DNA of 64,000 nt from an uncultured Latescibacterota bacterium (GTDB lineage Bacteria; Latescibacterota; UBA2968). The first letter of the stretch is position 1; every line of letters begins with the position of its first letter. The stretch lies in NCBI GenBank assembly GCA_951812755.1, contig OX638329.1, positions 4,906,522-4,970,521 of the forward strand. Reading direction: 5' to 3'. Positions 61,306-64,000 of the stretch are shown here, one piece after another. The position numbers were made by a program, and so were the translations under genes. The notes under the pieces are model-generated. The model ran no database searches. It saw only the letters and a program-made list of their open reading frames with translations, and had not been told where the DNA came from.

Positions 61306-62673
61306 ATGGAAGGATTAACGCTATCAGATGTAATTGAATCAACCCGAGGCCACTGGACCGGACAGGGTGATCCCACCGCTATTGTGCCAACAGGGGTCAG
61401 TATTGATACGCGGACACTCAAACCGGGCGAAATTTTCTTTGCATTGCCCGGCGAGAAGGTCGATGGTCACCAATTTTTGGACGCTGCATTTGACAGGGGA
61501 GCCTGTGCCGCAGTGGTCACCAGGTCTGGCGCTCGAGAATCGTGGCAAGCTCTGATCGTCGTCGATGCACCTGATTTAGCCCTGGGCGATCTGGCGCGGT
61601 TTTATCGCAGGCGTTTTGATATTCCCGTTATTGGCATTACGGGTAGCAGTGGCAAAACCACGACCAAAGATATGGTCGCAGCTGTTTTGAGCACTCGGTA
61701 TCGGGTTTTGGCAACACAGGGAAATCTCAATAACAGACTGGGGGTGCCGCTCACCTTATTTAACCTGTCGGCACATTGCGATGTCGCAGTTATTGAAATG
61801 GGCATTACCGAACGCGGTGGCATGCGTTATCTGTGCGAAATTGCGCAACCGACCATCGGCATGATAACCAACATCGGGCCAGCACATATCGAGTTTTTCG
61901 GCTCTGTAGAGGGTGTGGCAAAAGCCAAAGGGGAACTTCTGGAATATCTAGACGAGTCTTCTATGACTATCTTGAATCTCGATGACCTGTTTTTGTCCAA
62001 GGAGCAAGCAAAAGTTAAGGGGAGACTCCTGGGCATTGGCATCGAGCAGATATGTCAGTTTCGTGGGGAGGGACTCAAACTGGATCAGAAGGGCTTTGGT
62101 CATTTCTCTCTACAGGGCCATTCTTTTCACCTGTCAATCCCGGGCAAGCACAATGTGTATAACGCGCTAATGGCTGCAACGGCAGGTCGGGCACTCAATG
62201 TGCCCCTACAAGATGCGGCAAAAGCACTTGAAAGTTTTACGCTGACCAAACTGAGAAGCCAGGTGCTGGAACACAATGGAATTCGCATGATCAACGACAC
62301 GTACAACGCCAATCCCGCATCGATGCGGGCAGCACTTGAGACCCTATCACAAATTGAGGTAGATGGTCGGAGGATCGCAGTGGTGGGCGATATGCGCGAA
62401 TTAGGGACAATGACCCACGACGCACATCGGGCGTTGGGGCGCGAAGCGGGCAATCGGCACATTGACGCACTTTTCGCGCTGGGTGACCTGGCACCGGTGG
62501 TCGTTGAAGGGGGGCGCGAAGCAGGTATAGATCAGGCGTGGGCTTATGCAGACCAGGATGCGTTAACCGGGGCATTGCAGGCCTATTTAAAACCCGGAGA
62601 CTTGATGCTCATCAAGGGATCGCGCGGTATTGCAATGGAAAGAATAGTTACAGCACTGGGATTTGAGATGTGA
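61306..62673 (+). CDS. murF: UDP-N-acetylmuramoyl-tripeptide-D-alanyl-D-alanine ligase MurF
   Basis: A 455-residue Mur ligase that adds D-Ala-D-Ala. VIGITGSSGKTTTKDMVAAVL is the P-loop; TQGNLNNRLGVPLTLFNL and EMGITERGGMRYLCEIAQPTIGMITNIGPAHIEFFGS are hallmarks; LNDTYNANPASMRAAL-type bases (INDTYNANPASM) lie in the C-terminal domain. Start choice is uncertain: ATG at 61297, 61306 or GTG at 61294; 61306 gives MEGLTLSDVIE, as in homologues. The next gene in most bacteria is mraY, which is not here. Confidence 0.95.
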   Translation: MEGLTLSDVIESTRGHWTGQGDPTAIVPTGVSIDTRTLKPGEIFFALPGEKVDGHQFLDAAFDRGACAAVVTRSGARESWQALIVVDAPDLALGDLARFYRRRFDIPVIGITGSSGKTTTKDMVAAVLSTRYRVLATQGNLNNRLGVPLTLFNLSAHCDVAVIEMGITERGGMRYLCEIAQPTIGMITNIGPAHIEFFGSVEGVAKAKGELLEYLDESSMTILNLDDLFLSKEQAKVKGRLLGIGIEQICQFRGEGLKLDQKGFGHFSLQGHSFHLSIPGKHNVYNALMAATAGRALNVPLQDAAKALESFTLTKLRSQVLEHNGIRMINDTYNANPASMRAALETLSQIEVDGRRIAVVGDMRELGTMTHDAHRALGREAGNRHIDALFALGDLAPVVVEGGREAGIDQAWAYADQDALTGALQAYLKPGDLMLIKGSRGIAMERIVTALGFEM

Positions 62674-62675
62674 GA

Positions 62676-62721
62676 GGTGCGAGGGGTGGACTTCTCACCT
62701 CTCACCTCTTACTTCTTACCT
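62676..62721. repeat. Heptamer tracts between murF and ftsW
   Basis: GAGGTGC/GAGGGGT units then CTCACCT/CTTACTT units in the reverse sense, 7-bp periods, filling the 53-base gap where mraY and murD would normally stand. Confidence 0.65.
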
Positions 62722-62726
62722 TTTTT

Positions 62727-63932
62727 ATGACACTGACAAACGAACACAGATATGATCGAACCTGGATTCTGTTGCTGCTCATTGTGGTTATGCTGGTGGG
62801 CTTTGGCACAGTAATGGTGTATAGTGCCAGTTCGGGATTGGCGCAACTGCGATTTGACAACAGCAACTTTTTTCTCAACCGCTGGGCCATTCGCATGGTC
62901 ATCAGTCTGGCGGTGATGGTTCTGCTAATTCACATAGACTATCGAGTCTGGCGAAAAAAAGCGCGCTTGATGTTGATGATAGCTTTTGGGTTTTTGCTCG
63001 TGGTACTCATCCTCAAGCTATTTGGCATTGGCAAGGTGCGAGGTGCAACTCGCTGGATACCATTGCCGGGTGGACAATTTCAACCCGCCGACATGATGCG
63101 CGTGGTACTGGTGCTTTACCTGGCCGATTCCCTGACGCGCCGCCAGGATGTAATTGAAAATTTCAAATCGGGCTTTTTACCCCATGCCGTGGTAATCGGC
63201 ACGGCAATGGTGATGATTTTGATACAACCCGATTTGGGTACAGCGGTGGCGATTGGGATAACCTGTGCATTGATGCTCTATCTGGGCGGTGTGCGGTTGC
63301 GGCATCTCATGGCGACGTTCGCGGGTCTTTTGCCCGTTCTGTATGTGATTGTTTTTGTTTTTGGATATCGCCGCGAGCGCGTGATGACCTTTATCTTTCC
63401 CAGTGATGATGTGCAAAATACGGGCTATCACCTCGCGCAATCCCTTCTCGCCCTGGGCAGTGGTGGTTTTTGGGGCACGGGCCTGGGACAGGGCCAACAA
63501 AAATATTTCTTTTTACCCGAGCCTCATACCGATTTTGTATTTAGCATTGTGGGTGAAGAGCTCGGTTTGTGGGGCACCATGCTCGTTTTGATTTTGTTTT
63601 TTATTTTTGGGCGGTGCGGATTTCGCATTGCCCGCACAACCCCTGATACCTTTGGTTTTCTATTCGCGTCTGGTATTACCATTACGATTCTGATTTATGC
63701 TCTGATCAACATGGGTGTGGCCACCGGGTTGCTGCCTGTCACGGGACTTCCCCTTCCCTTTATCAGCTACGGTGGTTCATCCTTGATGTTTACACTCTCC
63801 GCGACAGGTGTGCTCATTGGCATTGGACGGGCGAATACTCGAAACAAAACCCGTCACTCACCTGCTACATCGCAAACCATTCCCCGGCACGCGATGTACA
63901 GACGACATCACCTCATCATTCCCCGACGTTGA
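62727..63932 (+). CDS. ftsW: FtsW/RodA/SpoVE family peptidoglycan polymerase
   Basis: A 401-residue SEDS protein with about ten membrane spans that polymerises glycan at the division site with its PBP partner. Key parts are VMVYSASSGLAQ, GATRWIPLPGGQFQPAD, IQPDLGTAVAIG, and LALGSGGFWGTGLGQGQQKYFFLPEPHTDFVFSIVGEELG, then ATGLLPVTGLPLPFISYGGSSL. The ATG at 62727 was chosen as the others upstream lie in repeats. The C-terminus is basic and longer than usual. No murG follows; murC is next. Confidence 0.94.
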   Translation: MTLTNEHRYDRTWILLLLIVVMLVGFGTVMVYSASSGLAQLRFDNSNFFLNRWAIRMVISLAVMVLLIHIDYRVWRKKARLMLMIAFGFLLVVLILKLFGIGKVRGATRWIPLPGGQFQPADMMRVVLVLYLADSLTRRQDVIENFKSGFLPHAVVIGTAMVMILIQPDLGTAVAIGITCALMLYLGGVRLRHLMATFAGLLPVLYVIVFVFGYRRERVMTFIFPSDDVQNTGYHLAQSLLALGSGGFWGTGLGQGQQKYFFLPEPHTDFVFSIVGEELGLWGTMLVLILFFIFGRCGFRIARTTPDTFGFLFASGITITILIYALINMGVATGLLPVTGLPLPFISYGGSSLMFTLSATGVLIGIGRANTRNKTRHSPATSQTIPRHAMYRRHHLIIPRR

Positions 63933-63943
63933 ACGATTTCAAA

Positions 63944-64000
63944 ATGGTCTCATTCGACGCTGGAACCCGGGTGCATTTTATCGGCATTGGCGGCATAAGC
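63944..64000 (+). CDS. murC: UDP-N-acetylmuramate-alanine ligase MurC (5' end only)
   Basis: Only 19 codons are in the window. MVSFDAGTRVHFIGIGGIS matches the MurC N-terminus (VHFIGIGGIGMSGLA in most). It would add L-Ala to UDP-MurNAc. In most clusters murG stands between ftsW and murC; here only 11 bases do. There is no obvious ribosome site. Confidence 0.75.
   Translation, partial: MVSFDAGTRVHFIGIGGIS

Noticed and set aside
1-64000. tRNA or rRNA genes
   Set aside because: No cloverleaf with a TTC-loop consensus and no rRNA-like conserved segments were seen in the gaps; a tRNAscan run would be decisive.

Overview
The window looks like a chromosomal segment of an uncultured, diderm heterotroph. 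A Candidatus Latescibacterota-like or Poribacteria-like lineage is my best guess. This rests on the many phytanoyl-CoA-dioxygenase-like, sulfatase, enolase-superfamily and Gfo/Idh/MocA genes, on Asp-rich 'SDFLxFxxxFG' surface modules, and on degenerate short tandem repeats between genes. A Tsx-like outer-membrane channel, several lipoproteins and the DNPR motif in MurE point to a Gram-negative-type envelope with meso-diaminopimelate peptidoglycan. I cannot place the taxon without a search. No rRNA, tRNA, CRISPR array, insertion sequence or prophage was seen.

Layout. 1-25.7 kb is a catabolic region: partial ornithine cyclodeaminase/mu-crystallin, CBM9-like protein, C45-type acyltransferase, sulfatase, NAD-dependent epimerase, three Gfo/Idh/MocA oxidoreductases, four enolase-superfamily enzymes (one of the mannonate dehydratase type, one galactonate dehydratase-like), Ldh-type dehydrogenase, an alpha/alpha-barrel-like protein, aldo/keto reductase, Tsx-like porin, PhyH dioxygenase, sugar isomerase and a family 5 ABC solute-binding lipoprotein. 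Embedded are small possible toxin-antitoxin pairs and a HicB-like protein next to a solitary DNA methyltransferase. 25.7-31.4 kb is an accessory island: a 971-residue leucine-rich-repeat surface protein, a nucleotidyltransferase-HEPN fusion, a 154-bp MITE-like element, HigBA and a small unknown gene. It separates the solute-binding gene from two dipeptide-type ABC permeases (31.5-33.4 kb), and near-identical terminator hairpins lie at both edges.

33.4-42.3 kb holds an M16 peptidase pair (one active, one with a destroyed metal site) around a PhyH gene, a second Ldh-type dehydrogenase, then a lysine riboswitch with its terminator controlling dapA-dapB, and a large transaldolase-like gene. 42.4-47.7 kb (minus strand) holds a lipoprotein, hrcA-grpE-dnaJ, and a CXXCH-containing secreted protein whose C-terminus shares the Asp-rich module with the LRR protein. 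48.0-55.7 kb holds glnA, a pentapeptide-repeat protein, 5-formyl-THF cyclo-ligase, the uppS-cdsA-dxr-rseP envelope/isoprenoid operon and a small lipoprotein. 56.0-64.0 kb is a division and cell wall cluster: mraZ-rsmH-ftsL-ftsI-murE-murF-ftsW-murC (cut by the window). mraY, murD and murG are missing from their usual places.

How it works together. The left half reads as uptake and breakdown of sulfated or acidic sugars: porin, solute-binding protein and permeases; sulfatase; dehydratases and isomerases; oxidoreductases. The right half is housekeeping: lysine/DAP synthesis feeds MurE, and UppS supplies the undecaprenyl carrier for the wall genes. The most distinctive signals are the riboswitch-controlled dap operon, the island that appears to have split an ABC operon, the families of 7-bp and 10-bp intergenic repeats, a dispersed GGCCAGTT palindrome family, and two small uncharacterised gene pairs.
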